From positions 124,001 to 188,000 of the forward strand of contig NZ_CP083388.1 of assembly GCF_020042285.1 (NCBI RefSeq): a stretch of 64,000 nucleotides of DNA, read 5' to 3'. The position numbers and the translations under genes were made by a program. Below, piece by piece: positions 7,221 through 16,553 of the stretch. The DNA is from Ferruginibacter albus (GTDB lineage: Bacteria; Bacteroidota; Bacteroidia; Chitinophagales; Chitinophagaceae). A model generated the notes under the pieces. That model was not told the DNA's origin. It saw only the letters and a list, made by a program, of their open reading frames with translations, and searched no databases. Numbering within the stretch: the stretch's first letter is position 1; every line of letters starts with the position of its first letter.

Positions 7221-9122
7221 ATGCATATATCTTTTACTAAAATTTTTTTTGCGGTTGTTTTTGTATTAACAGGGTCTATCGTTACTGCACAAAACTCCAT
7301 ATTGGTAAACTTTGGAAGTAATTCCTGTGGATTGACGACTACGCCTGCTTTTTCGCTGATCACGCAGCCACTTACCCCAAACGCTTCTGTGATTACTTCC
7401 TGCAGCCTTAGTCAGCAGATGCCGGATTACTTCAATGTCTTCATTGCATACAATCCAAAAGATAATAAGATCTATTTGTGCGATATACGATCCGGTATTT
7501 CTAAAGTATGGATGTTGGATATGGGATTACCGGGAGACATAACCTGTCCGCCAACAATTCCTTTAGACCCAACGTATACCTATTCTTATTTACCCAATAA
7601 TTTTGAATTTGATAACAGTGGTAATTTATGGTCGTTTCGTAATTATGACCCAACCACCGGAACTGCTTTTATAGACCAGTTTGATGTGACCACCGGAAAC
7701 GTTTTCTCTACCCGAACCATTCAATTTCCTCCGGGAAATTTTCCAACGGATATGGGCAGTGGCGATATTACCATTTTACCTAACGGAAGAATGTTTGCAA
7801 CATTTGGTTCTTTTCCTTCGCAGCTGTACGAAATTTTAAATTACAATGGAACAGGCAATGCAACTGCTAATTATTTATTAACTCTTCCGCAAAATACGTT
7901 TGGTATTTCTTATTTAAATGGCAAACTGGAGATAACGGGAACGGATAATGCTTTTACCTGTTATTATTATGAATATGATATTTTCTCTAATACCTTAAGC
8001 GATCCTTTGCCTTTTCAAAACGGGCAGGCCCCTATTGATAATACGAGCATATCTCCCGCTATTGGTGCAACCAAGCGTTTATTAAATGGACAACGTATTG
8101 GTACAAACGCCGCTGATCTTACTTACGAAATTTATGTACGTAATATGGGGAATGTTATTTTAAATAATATAAATGCGGTGGATGATCTGGGTGCAGCTTT
8201 TGGCACTGCGAATGTTTCTAATGTGCATGTAAGCTTTGCTCCCAATGGAAATTTTGCGGGCTTAACCTTAAATGATAATTATAATGGGACTACGAATGTT
8301 AATTTGTTGAATACGGGGCAAAGCCTTCCGAATCTTACATCGGATAATAAAGATTATTTTTTTGTGGTGTTGCTGAAATGCCGGGTATCTAATTTGATCC
8401 TGGATACTAACCATATTTATAATAATTCTGCCATTGCTTCTGCAACAGTTGGCAATGCATTAAGTACAATAAATATTTCAGACTCTTCTAACAACGGTGC
8501 GCAGGATGTGATAGATCCTAATGCCAATAGCTATGCAGGCGACCCGGGAGAGAATGTGCCAACGCCTTTCTCAATATCAGCGTTGGGTGGCCCATTACCG
8601 GTTACATTTTTAAATACTACTGGTACGCTTATTAATAATGATGCGGTCATTAAATGGAATATTGCAACGCCGGTTATTAACGCAAAACAATTCTGGGTAG
8701 AGTACAGTATTGATTCAAGAAACTGGACTGCTTTAGCGCCAGTAGCCATTACGGATAATAACCAAAGTGCGTATCAATTTACACACAGCGATATTCCTTC
8801 GGGTAATATTTATTATCGTGTTAAAGAGATGGACGCAAGCGGAACGATAATTTACAGCAGTGTTATTTTATTAAATAATGTTGCCAAAAATAAGTATATC
8901 ATTTATCCTAACCCTGCCAATAATTACATTATAATAAGCAGCTTATTAAAAGGAAATTGCAAAGCAGAATTATTCGATGCCGTTGGAAGAAAACTTTTTG
9001 AGAAAATAATAACAACATCAACCACGCAGATCAATACTACGCTTTTGCCTGATGGTAATTATTTGTTACGACTATGGGATAATGAAAATGCTGTTACACA
9101 AAAAATAACGGTAACGCATTAA
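7221..9122 (+). CDS. Secreted protein with type IX (Por) sorting domain
   Basis: 633 residues. A signal peptide (MHISFTKIFFAVVFVLTG ... TAQ) leads into a beta-rich N-terminal half. In that half, segments such as VFIAYNPKDNKIYLCDIRSG and FEFDNSGNLWSFRNYDPTTG suggest a propeller-like or YncE-like repeat domain. A DUF11-like region follows (LTYEIYVRNMGNVILNNINAVDDL, about 295-420). The last roughly 75 residues are a type A type IX secretion sorting domain with IIYPNPANNYIII, AELFDAVGRKLFE, LPDGNYLLRLW and a final ITVTH. The protein should cross the outer membrane and be released or surface-bound; its activity is unknown. Its stop overlaps the stop of the convergent MurU-like gene by 4 bp. It is probably not part of the efflux system 200 bp upstream. 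Confidence 0.9.
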   Translation: MHISFTKIFFAVVFVLTGSIVTAQNSILVNFGSNSCGLTTTPAFSLITQPLTPNASVITSCSLSQQMPDYFNVFIAYNPKDNKIYLCDIRSGISKVWMLDMGLPGDITCPPTIPLDPTYTYSYLPNNFEFDNSGNLWSFRNYDPTTGTAFIDQFDVTTGNVFSTRTIQFPPGNFPTDMGSGDITILPNGRMFATFGSFPSQLYEILNYNGTGNATANYLLTLPQNTFGISYLNGKLEITGTDNAFTCYYYEYDIFSNTLSDPLPFQNGQAPIDNTSISPAIGATKRLLNGQRIGTNAADLTYEIYVRNMGNVILNNINAVDDLGAAFGTANVSNVHVSFAPNGNFAGLTLNDNYNGTTNVNLLNTGQSLPNLTSDNKDYFFVVLLKCRVSNLILDTNHIYNNSAIASATVGNALSTINISDSSNNGAQDVIDPNANSYAGDPGENVPTPFSISALGGPLPVTFLNTTGTLINNDAVIKWNIATPVINAKQFWVEYSIDSRNWTALAPVAITDNNQSAYQFTHSDIPSGNIYYRVKEMDASGTIIYSSVILLNNVAKNKYIIYPNPANNYIIISSLLKGNCKAELFDAVGRKLFEKIITTSTTQINTTLLPDGNYLLRLWDNENAVTQKITVTH

Positions 9123-9835
9123 ATAAATAAATCTTCTGCTTTAGCTACGCTTTCCGGCTTGCCAACATCTACCAACTTGTCACCGGAATGATCATAGCCG
9201 AGAATAAGATGCTCTGCTGCCAGGTCAAGATATGTTTGTGTTAGAGAAAATTTACCACGCTGACGGATCAAGGAAAATATTTCAGGTTGAAAAACAACCA
9301 CGCAGCTATATGCTTTTTGTTGAAGGTTGGGTTTATTAATGGCGATCTTTTCTTCGCCGGTTTTAGTATTGCACCATCCACACAAACGATTGTTTTCATC
9401 AAATAAAAAATTACGCGACGTTACTCTATCGGTTATTCCAAATGAAATTAATGGTTGATGTTGTTGATGAAACGCCAATAATTTATTTAAATCAAGATCT
9501 GTAAGAATATCTACATTCAATGTTATAAAAGGAGCATTGCCTTTTAATAAATCTCTTGCTTTTAATAAGCCGCCACCGGTTTCCAATACTTCGCTTGTTT
9601 CATCACTAATAATAATATTGCTTCCCCAACCTTTATTTTCTTTTATTGAGTGAATGATCTGGTCGGCAAAATGATGCACATTTACTACTATCTCCGTAAT
9701 GCCATATTGCTGTAGGTATTCAATATTTCTTTGTAAAAGAGATTTGCCGTTTACAATTGCCAATGCTTTAGGATGTTTGTCTGTCCAGGGTTTAAAGCGA
9801 GTGCCAAGCCCGGCAGAAAAAATCATTGCTTTCAT
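9119..9835 (-). CDS. Sugar-phosphate nucleotidyltransferase, MurU-like
   Basis: 238 residues from the ATG at 9835, which overlaps the upstream TGA as ATGA; a TTG 9 bases earlier is possible but weaker. The N-terminal signature MIFSAGLGTRFKPWT and the Lys of HPKALAIVNGKSLL are those of NTP_transferase enzymes. ETGGGLLKARDLL and LNVDILTDLDL give the sugar- and Mg-binding parts. Length and context fit MurU, which makes UDP-MurNAc from MurNAc alpha-1-phosphate in peptidoglycan recycling, the step after AmgK kinase. The gene directly upstream in the same operon encodes an AmgK-like kinase, which supports this call over a mannose- or glucose-1-phosphate enzyme. Substrate is inferred from context, not shown. 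Confidence 0.8.
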   Translation of the reverse strand: MKAMIFSAGLGTRFKPWTDKHPKALAIVNGKSLLQRNIEYLQQYGITEIVVNVHHFADQIIHSIKENKGWGSNIIISDETSEVLETGGGLLKARDLLKGNAPFITLNVDILTDLDLNKLLAFHQQHQPLISFGITDRVTSRNFLFDENNRLCGWCNTKTGEEKIAINKPNLQQKAYSCVVVFQPEIFSLIRQRGKFSLTQTYLDLAAEHLILGYDHSGDKLVDVGKPESVAKAEDLFI

Positions 9836-11268
9836 CTCTTCCAATTTATTTGATTCATGTGATTGAGAATGACCTTTACTTTGAACTTGTTTTTTAGATG
9901 TCTTGCTAATGCTTCCGATGCATATACACTTCTGTGTTGCCCACCGGTACAGCCAAAATTTATTTGCAGGCTATTGAAATTTCGCTTGATATAATCTGTA
10001 ACAGAAATATCTACCAGGTCATAAATGCTGTTTAGAAAAGCAGGCATATCTGTTTCTTGCTCTAAATAATCTTTTACTTCCTTATCTAAGCCTGATTGCT
10101 TTTTATAAGCTTCAATTCTTCCCGGATTTAAAATGCCCCTGCAATCAAACACAAAACCACCCCCATTTTGTGAAGTATCAACGGGAATACCATTTTTGTA
10201 AGAGAAGCTGTTGATATGAACGATCAAAGGAGTTTCATCCGTTGCTTTAATGGTTTCGAAATGGTTGATCAGTTTTTCTTCCACAATCAATCCCAATAGT
10301 CTTTCAAACTCAGGCAATGCAATGCCTACATGTTTATTGTTGATGAACCATTTTAAATTTCGCAATGCTAAAGGAATGCTGATCAAAAAATGTGCTTTAC
10401 GTTCAAACAAGCCACGAAAGCCATAAGCACCTAATACCTGTAACAAGCGTATTAGCACATAGCCGTTATACTGACTTTCAAATCTTGTCTTATCAATTTT
10501 TGTTTGCAACACTTCTTCCACACAATTCATGTAATACTGTAACAGCTTGTTTTTCCATTCATCGCTTAATTCTGCCTTTGCCTGCCATAACAAAGAAGCA
10601 ACATCATATTGAAGGGCACCTTTCATTCCTCCCTGGAAATCGATAAAATAAGCTTCATCATTTTGCACCATAATGTTCCTGCTTTGAAAATCTCGAAACA
10701 TGAAATATTTATGATCAGCATATGAAAGATAAGTAGCTAAAGCATCAAAATCATCTATTAGTTTTTCCTTATCGTAAGGAATTTTCAGTGTATCTAAAAA
10801 GTAATATTTAAAATAAAGCAGGTCGCTGATGATTGCTTGTTTGCCAAATTCCTTGCTGGTAATACATTTACTGTAATCTAAATTTTTGTCACCGTTGATC
10901 TGTAAAAGAGAAAGCGCCTTTAAACTCTTTTCAAACAATGCATATACTTCGGGCGACTGCCCTTTGTCTTCCAACACGTTTAATAAAGAAACATCTCCAA
11001 AATCCTGTTGAATATAGATTGTCTTTTCGTTGCTGATTGCATATATCTCCGGTACCGGAGCACCTGCATTTGTAAAATGTTTGCTGAAATATAAAAAAGT
11101 TTCGTTCTCTTTTATATTGTTACTATAGGTAGCAATATAATTGCTGACTGAGGTCTTTATCCTGAAATATTCACGATCGCTACCTGATTGAGGAATTTTA
11201 TAAATATCAACAATAGCAGCGGAACTATACGATTGAAAAAGCTTTTTAATTTCTTCAATGATTTGCAT
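9832..11268 (-). CDS. Fusion: AmgK-like sugar kinase plus RapZ C-terminal domain
   Basis: 478 residues. Residues about 1-310 are an aminoglycoside-phosphotransferase-fold kinase. The catalytic loop is FRDFQSRNIM (Asp193, Asn198; Arg stands where His is usual), and the Mg-binding Asp210 lies in YFIDFQGG. This matches AmgK, which phosphorylates MurNAc and GlcNAc at the anomeric carbon. Residues about 345-478 are a RapZ-type C-terminal domain: IVHINSFSYKNGIP, GFVFDCRGILNPGR and the signature GCTGGQHRS (439-447). In RapZ this domain binds glucosamine-6-phosphate and RNA, but there it follows a P-loop domain, which is absent here. The MurU-like gene follows with an ATGA overlap. Kinase plus MurU is a peptidoglycan sugar salvage pair; the fused domain may sense the amino-sugar pool. 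The joint role is inference. Confidence 0.85.
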   Translation of the reverse strand: MQIIEEIKKLFQSYSSAAIVDIYKIPQSGSDREYFRIKTSVSNYIATYSNNIKENETFLYFSKHFTNAGAPVPEIYAISNEKTIYIQQDFGDVSLLNVLEDKGQSPEVYALFEKSLKALSLLQINGDKNLDYSKCITSKEFGKQAIISDLLYFKYYFLDTLKIPYDKEKLIDDFDALATYLSYADHKYFMFRDFQSRNIMVQNDEAYFIDFQGGMKGALQYDVASLLWQAKAELSDEWKNKLLQYYMNCVEEVLQTKIDKTRFESQYNGYVLIRLLQVLGAYGFRGLFERKAHFLISIPLALRNLKWFINNKHVGIALPEFERLLGLIVEEKLINHFETIKATDETPLIVHINSFSYKNGIPVDTSQNGGGFVFDCRGILNPGRIEAYKKQSGLDKEVKDYLEQETDMPAFLNSIYDLVDISVTDYIKRNFNSLQINFGCTGGQHRSVYASEALARHLKNKFKVKVILNHMNQINWKR

Positions 11269-11319
11269 GCAGTAAAAATAGCCTATTTCTATTTATGTCA
11301 GAAGCTTGCAATTTATTTC

Positions 11320-11790
11320 TTACTCAAATCTTCCAAACATGCTTTCTATATGTTTTGAACGATGATAAAAAATTTGTTCTATTCTTTTTTTCATGAAGAG
11401 CTTATGAGCCATCTGTCCTACTATGCCAAATCGAAGTTTATAGGTAATAATATCTGTCATCTCTACACCGCCGGGAATTTCAACAAAAAAATGCTGATGT
11501 TGCCATAACCCAAAAATCCCCATTTTTTGTTCATCAATAAAATATTGCTTATCCTCTACCTCAGTTATTTCACTCACCCATGGAATATGAAAACCCAATT
11601 TTGTTTTTACCTTATACTCTATTATTTGTCCTGCATGGAGGGGAGTGCCCTGTACAGGAGATATTAAATTGAACTTAACATCTTTAGGCATTATTTGCTT
11701 TAAATTTTCAGGCTTGCTGAAAAAGCTCCATGCTGTGTTCAGGCTAATTGGTATTTTTTGAGTATGTTTCAATGTTTCAACTTTGATCAT
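11320..11790 (-). CDS. SRPBCC family protein
   Basis: 156 residues from the ATG at 11790; a TTG at 11805 is possible. The sequence has the START/Bet v1-like order. The N-terminal strand is HTQKIPISLNTAWSFFSKPENLKQIMP. Pocket strands follow (GQIIEYKVKTKLGFHIPWVSEITEV), then TDIITYKLRFGIVGQMAHKLFM and a long C-terminal helix ending IESMFGRFE. Members of this SRPBCC subgroup bind small hydrophobic ligands and are sometimes labelled cell-division inhibitor in databases, but no function is established. It has no signal peptide. It lies 51 bp downstream of nothing on its own strand except the promoter region, and is separate from the kinase-fusion gene by 51 bp, so it may lead that operon. Confidence 0.8.
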   Translation of the reverse strand: MIKVETLKHTQKIPISLNTAWSFFSKPENLKQIMPKDVKFNLISPVQGTPLHAGQIIEYKVKTKLGFHIPWVSEITEVEDKQYFIDEQKMGIFGLWQHQHFFVEIPGGVEMTDIITYKLRFGIVGQMAHKLFMKKRIEQIFYHRSKHIESMFGRFE

Positions 11791-11918
11791 ATGAAAGTCT
11801 CGCAAAATAGTACAAAAGCATTAAAAAACCATTTGACTTTTGAGATAAAAATCAAAAAATTAAGCTAAAGAATTCTTGTTGATTTAGGGAACCTAAGCAT
11901 TTTACAGGCTAAAGAATA

Positions 11919-11926
11919 TAACTTTG
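11919..11926 (+). promoter_or_regulatory. Possible -7 box of the helicase-nuclease gene
   Basis: TAACTTTG fits TAnnTTTG and ends 3 bases before the ATG at 11930. Its last TTG could be mistaken for an upstream start codon (11924). If it is used, the transcript would be leaderless. The -33 region has only ATTTTA. Confidence 0.35.
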
Positions 11927-11929
11927 GAT

Positions 11930-14900
11930 ATGCCATCTTATAGAGAAGTCTTGCAACAAAAATTTTCAGAAGAATATGATAAACTGAATCTTCAGCAACG
12001 AAAAGCTGTGGATACTATTGAAGGTCCTGTTATGGTTATTGCCGGGCCGGGTACAGGTAAAACTCAAATTTTAGCAGCACGTATTGGCAAGATTTTATTA
12101 GAGACAGACGCCTTGCCGGAAAATATTCTCTGTCTTACATATACAGATGCAGGCACTATTGCTATGCGAAAGCGCCTGGTGCAATTCATTGGGGCCGACG
12201 CCTACAAAGTGAACATCTATACTTTTCATGCTTTTTGTAATGATGTAATTCAGGAAAATTTATCGCTGTTTGAAAAAACTTCTTTAGATCCTGTTTCCGA
12301 ATTAGAACGAATAGAGTTGTTTAAAAAATTGATAGATGCTTTCCCCAAAAACCATTTGCTGAAAAGATACAGAGGCGATGTTTATTTTGAGATAAACAAT
12401 TTACAGCAATTGTTTTCATCGATGAAACGAGAAGGTTGGCTTCCGCAATTTATTAATTCAAAGATCGATGAATACATAAATGACCTGCCTTTGCGTGATG
12501 AATACATTGCCAAACGTGCAACCAAAGAATTTAAAAAAGGCGATGTGCGTACTGATAAGATAGAAGAAGAGAAAGAGCGAATGGAAAAACTGCGTTCAGC
12601 CGTAAATGAATTTGAGAACTACCAAAAGTTATTGCGCCAACATAGTCGTTATGATTTTGATGACATGATCAATTGGGTGATAAAAGCTTTTGAAGAAAAC
12701 AAAAACCTGTTAGCCAATTACCAGGAAAAATTTCAATACATTTTGGTAGATGAATACCAGGATACAAGCGGCACGCAAAATAAATTGGTGCAATTGCTCA
12801 TTAGCTATTGGGAAAAACCGAATGTGTTTGTTGTAGGTGATGATGATCAAAGTATCTATCGCTTTCAGGGAGCGAACGTGGAGAACATGCTGGAATTTGC
12901 GAATAATTATTCCAAAGATCTATTAACGGTAGTGTTGAGTAGTAACTATCGTTCTACACAACCAATACTGGATATTTCCAAAACACTCATCAACAAAAAC
13001 GAAGAAAGATTAGTTAAGCAAATAGAAGGGTTGAGCAAAGAGCTGTTATCATCTAACAAAAAAATAAATCACTTAACCAATCAACCGCAAATAAGGGAGT
13101 ATAAGTCTGTAAAAGAAGAAATGGCCGGCATTACCAATGAGATTGAGACACTGATTCAGCAAGGAGTTTCAGCTGGTAAAATAGCTGTTATCTACAAAGA
13201 AAATAAGTATGGATTAGAGCTTACCCGTTATCTACAATTAAAAAATATTGCAGTTTACAGTAAGCGAAGCATCAATATTTTAGAAGATCCTTTTATCAAT
13301 AAAATTCTTCAATTGCTGCGTTACTTAAATGCAGAACATGATATTCCTTACGGCGGAGATGAGATGTTGTTTGAGATTCTGCATTACGATTTTTATAAAA
13401 TCCCTCCGATAGAAATTGCAAAATTGACAGTTGAGGTCAACTCAAAAAAATATAACGGCGAACTAACATCTATCCGGAAATTATTAAACGAAAAAGCAAA
13501 CACACCTGCTAAAACCTTGTTTGATGTTGGACTAAATGAAAATTTAAAAAACATAAGTATTGTTTTAGAAGGTTTAATTGCAGATGTTCCCAATGTTACA
13601 TTACAGCAGCTTTTTGAAAATGTGGTTACCAAGGCAAACATACTTTCTTACATAATGCAGAGTGATAAAAAAATAGCATTGCTGCAATTGCTTACTGCAT
13701 TATTTGATTTTATTAAAGAAGAAACAAGCCGCAATCCAACGTTGAATTTAGAAGGACTGATCAATATCATTGATCTAATGGAAAAAGAAGGTTTGCCATT
13801 ACCAATGATAAGAATCTCCGGAAGCGATAAAGGCGTGAACCTATTGACAGCACACGGTTCCAAAGGATTGGAGTTTGAATATGTTTTCTTTGCCGGATGT
13901 AATTCATCAAGCTGGGAAAAGAAAAGAAAACCCGGTGGCGGCTATAAGTTCCCAGATACTATTTTCTCTTTACAACCAACAAAAAATTTGGAAGAAGAAG
14001 AATTGAGACGCTTGTTTTATGTGGCGCTTACAAGGGCTGAAAAACATCTATTCATTTCTTATTCAAAATTTAGAAATGATGGAAGAGAAATAGAACCCTC
14101 TATGTTTATAGCAGAGATTTTGGAAGAGCATGCTTTACCCATAGAAACAATTAACTTGACAACTGAAGAATTGGCAACTTTTGAATTGCTGAATTTTACA
14201 GCACAAGCGCCGGAAATTGATAAGGCTGAAGAAGATTTTATCGACAGCTTACTGGAAAAGTTTGTAATGAATGTTACGGCGTTGAATAATTATTTAAAAT
14301 GCCCTTTAGAGTTTTATTATAAAAATCTAATCCGCATTCCTTCCGGCAAATCAGAAGCAACAGAATTTGGAAGCGCCGTGCATCATGCGCTGGAAAAGCT
14401 TTTCCGAAAAATGCAGGAAGGGAAAAAAGATACCTTCCCTCCAAAGGAAGAATTAATAATGGACTTTCAATGGTATATGCATCGGCACAGAGAAAACTTT
14501 ACCAAGGAAGCTTTTGACAGAAGAATGGAATATGGTGATGAAGTGCTGAGTAATTATTACGATAAATATGTAAACACCTGGAACAAAATTGTAACGGTAG
14601 AACGTAATATCAGGAATGTAACAAACGGCGTTCCTATAAAAGGTAAATTGGATAAACTAGAATTCAATGGAAAAGAAGTAAATGTAGTGGATTATAAAAC
14701 CGGCGATATTGATAAAGCAAAACCCAAGCTACAAGCGCCGAATGATAAAGAACCCAATGGTGGCGATTATTGGCGGCAGGCAGTCTTCTATAAGATCCTT
14801 GTAGATAATTATGAACAAAAAGACTGGAAAGTAGTAAGTACAGAATTTGATTTTATAGAACCGGACAAAAAGAAAGAATATCAAAAGGCAAAGATTGTAA

Positions 14901-15082
14901 TTAATCCAAATGATATTACTACGGTAACGCAGCAGATCGCAGAAGTATGGCAGAAAATCCAGGAAAGAGATTTTTATACCGGATGCGGAAAAGAAGATTG
15001 TCATTGGTGCAATTTTGTAAAGGAAAATCAACTCGCAGTAAAATTGCATGAACTGACAGAGGAAGAGGCTGGAGAGTTTTAA
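11930..15082 (+). CDS. UvrD-like helicase fused to Fe-S PD-(D/E)XK nuclease
   Basis: 1050 residues. The N-terminal two thirds is a superfamily 1 helicase: Q-motif LNLQQRKAVD, Walker A GPGTGKT (about 39-45), Walker B VDEYQDTS, motif III GDDDQSIYRFQGA, motif V LTAHGSKGLEFEYVF and motif VI RRLFYVALTRAEKHLF. The C-terminal third is a RecB-type nuclease with GSAVHHALEKL (about 815), VVDYKTGD (about 920) and YWRQAVFYK. Four cysteines, one in LKCPLEFYY (about 790) and three in CGKEDCHWC (about 1019-1027), should hold an Fe-S cluster as in AddB and Cas4. It probably unwinds and resects DNA at breaks. No AddA/AddB partner gene is adjacent, so it may act alone. The ATG at 11930 is preferred to a TTG at 11924. 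Confidence 0.9.
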   Translation: MPSYREVLQQKFSEEYDKLNLQQRKAVDTIEGPVMVIAGPGTGKTQILAARIGKILLETDALPENILCLTYTDAGTIAMRKRLVQFIGADAYKVNIYTFHAFCNDVIQENLSLFEKTSLDPVSELERIELFKKLIDAFPKNHLLKRYRGDVYFEINNLQQLFSSMKREGWLPQFINSKIDEYINDLPLRDEYIAKRATKEFKKGDVRTDKIEEEKERMEKLRSAVNEFENYQKLLRQHSRYDFDDMINWVIKAFEENKNLLANYQEKFQYILVDEYQDTSGTQNKLVQLLISYWEKPNVFVVGDDDQSIYRFQGANVENMLEFANNYSKDLLTVVLSSNYRSTQPILDISKTLINKNEERLVKQIEGLSKELLSSNKKINHLTNQPQIREYKSVKEEMAGITNEIETLIQQGVSAGKIAVIYKENKYGLELTRYLQLKNIAVYSKRSINILEDPFINKILQLLRYLNAEHDIPYGGDEMLFEILHYDFYKIPPIEIAKLTVEVNSKKYNGELTSIRKLLNEKANTPAKTLFDVGLNENLKNISIVLEGLIADVPNVTLQQLFENVVTKANILSYIMQSDKKIALLQLLTALFDFIKEETSRNPTLNLEGLINIIDLMEKEGLPLPMIRISGSDKGVNLLTAHGSKGLEFEYVFFAGCNSSSWEKKRKPGGGYKFPDTIFSLQPTKNLEEEELRRLFYVALTRAEKHLFISYSKFRNDGREIEPSMFIAEILEEHALPIETINLTTEELATFELLNFTAQAPEIDKAEEDFIDSLLEKFVMNVTALNNYLKCPLEFYYKNLIRIPSGKSEATEFGSAVHHALEKLFRKMQEGKKDTFPPKEELIMDFQWYMHRHRENFTKEAFDRRMEYGDEVLSNYYDKYVNTWNKIVTVERNIRNVTNGVPIKGKLDKLEFNGKEVNVVDYKTGDIDKAKPKLQAPNDKEPNGGDYWRQAVFYKILVDNYEQKDWKVVSTEFDFIEPDKKKEYQKAKIVINPNDITTVTQQIAEVWQKIQERDFYTGCGKEDCHWCNFVKENQLAVKLHELTEEEAGEF

Positions 15083-15127
15083 TTAAACTTTTTGTATCAC
15101 TACTCTGATGTTTGTTTTCAAACAGTG

Positions 15128-15135
15128 TAAGTTTG
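15128..15135 (+). promoter_or_regulatory. Possible -7 box of the Big_5 lipoprotein gene
   Basis: TAAGTTTG fits TAnnTTTG, 17 bp before the ATG at 15153. TTTG at 15111 is too close for the usual -33 spacing, so only the -7 box is supported. Confidence 0.4.
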
Positions 15136-15152
15136 CAACTCAACTCAATTGA

Positions 15153-16553
15153 ATGAAATCGCTTAAAGCAATTTTTTACTTTGTTTTTCTTGCTGCTATT
15201 ACGTCCGTTTATACAATGATAAGTCCCGGCTGTGCCCAGATCGGCTCACCAACCGGCGGACCAAAAGATAGCATACCTCCTGTTTTATTAAAAGCAGTCC
15301 CCCAAAACAAAAGCACTAATTTTTCAGGCAATAAGATCACGCTTACATTCAACGAGTATATAAACCTGGATAATGTTCAAAACAGCTTGTTAGTATCACC
15401 TTATCCAAAAACAGCTCCTGTACTAAGTTTTAAGCTGAACACGGTTACAATAAAAATAAAGGATACGCTAAAACCCAATACAACTTATACCATCAATTTG
15501 GGTGATGCTATTAAAGATATAAATGAAAACAATCCATTGAAAAATTTTAGTTATGTTTTTGCTACCGGCCCGGTGTTGGACTCATTAATGTTAAAAGGCA
15601 GAGCGGTCCTTGCAGAAACGGGCAAAACAGATAGTACCATGTTAGCGTTATTGTATCGCAATGCAAACGATTCGTCTGTTAAAAAAAGAAAGCCTGATTA
15701 TTTAACACGCATAGCGAGCGATGGCAGCTTTACATTTTACAACCTGCCCGCAGATACTTTTGCTCTATATATTTTGAAAGATGAAGATGGCAGCAAAACC
15801 TATAACTCCGAGTACGAGGCTTTTGCATTTATCGATCACAATGTATTTCCATCATTATCACCTGTAAGTGATACATTATATGCGTATGCAGAGAAGAAAG
15901 AAGACAAGAAAAAGCCTGCTACTGCTGCAACACAAGGCAAGCCCGATAAAAAATTCCGCTTTGCAAATCCAATAACCGGTAAGCAGGGATTACTTGATTC
16001 AATAAAGATCACGTTTAACCGCACCTTAAAAAAATACGATCCCGAAAAGATCATTTTAACTGATACCCTTTATGAGCCTATTAAAACAGAACAAGTATTA
16101 GACAGTACAAGAAAAATTCTCACCATTGCAAATACAAATAAATGGAAAGAAGATTACGACTATAAATTAATAATAGCAAAAGATGCTGCTACGGATTCTT
16201 CCGACAACGAATTGCCTAAAACAGATACAATTTCTTTTAAAACAAAATCAGCAACGGATTACGGAACATTATTATTTCGTTTCAGCAACATAGATGCATC
16301 TAAACATCCGGTATTATTGTTACTAAAGGATGATAACCTCATCAAATCAATTCCTATTACCGGGGCACAATGGAGTGACAAGCTTTTTGAACCCGGCGAT
16401 TACGAATTAAGAATATTATTTGACAGAAATGATAATGGCAAATGGGATCCGGGGGACTATTCAAAAAAATTACAACCCGAAAGAGTAATCACTTTAGACA
16501 AAAAACTCACTATTAAAGCCAATTGGGATAATGAGCGGGATATTAAATTATAA
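15153..16553 (+). CDS. Ig-like (Big_5) domain lipoprotein
   Basis: 466 residues. The N-terminus is a hydrophobic export signal ending near SPGCAQIG; the Cys at about residue 27 could be lipidated, although the lipobox is not canonical. The next stretch, KDSIPPVLLKAVPQNKSTNF ... ITLTFNEYI ... YTINLGDAIKDINENNP, is the Bacteroidota Big_5 Ig-like domain seen at the start of many surface lipoproteins. The middle and C-terminal parts are beta-rich and end with a dumbbell-like motif DRNDNGKWDPGDYSKKLQPE. It is probably periplasmic or outer-membrane attached; its partner and activity are unknown. A strong bidirectional terminator follows at once. Confidence 0.82.
   Translation: MKSLKAIFYFVFLAAITSVYTMISPGCAQIGSPTGGPKDSIPPVLLKAVPQNKSTNFSGNKITLTFNEYINLDNVQNSLLVSPYPKTAPVLSFKLNTVTIKIKDTLKPNTTYTINLGDAIKDINENNPLKNFSYVFATGPVLDSLMLKGRAVLAETGKTDSTMLALLYRNANDSSVKKRKPDYLTRIASDGSFTFYNLPADTFALYILKDEDGSKTYNSEYEAFAFIDHNVFPSLSPVSDTLYAYAEKKEDKKKPATAATQGKPDKKFRFANPITGKQGLLDSIKITFNRTLKKYDPEKIILTDTLYEPIKTEQVLDSTRKILTIANTNKWKEDYDYKLIIAKDAATDSSDNELPKTDTISFKTKSATDYGTLLFRFSNIDASKHPVLLLLKDDNLIKSIPITGAQWSDKLFEPGDYELRILFDRNDNGKWDPGDYSKKLQPERVITLDKKLTIKANWDNERDIKL

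Noticed and set aside
11930-15082. Helicase-nuclease as part of a phage-defence system
   Set aside because: No methylase, toxin, reverse transcriptase, CRISPR or other defence genes are adjacent; the neighbours are an SRPBCC protein and a lipoprotein.
15083-15100. AT-only hairpin after the helicase-nuclease gene
   Set aside because: Only about five A-T rich pairs can form around TTAATTAA before a short T-run; too weak to call a terminator.
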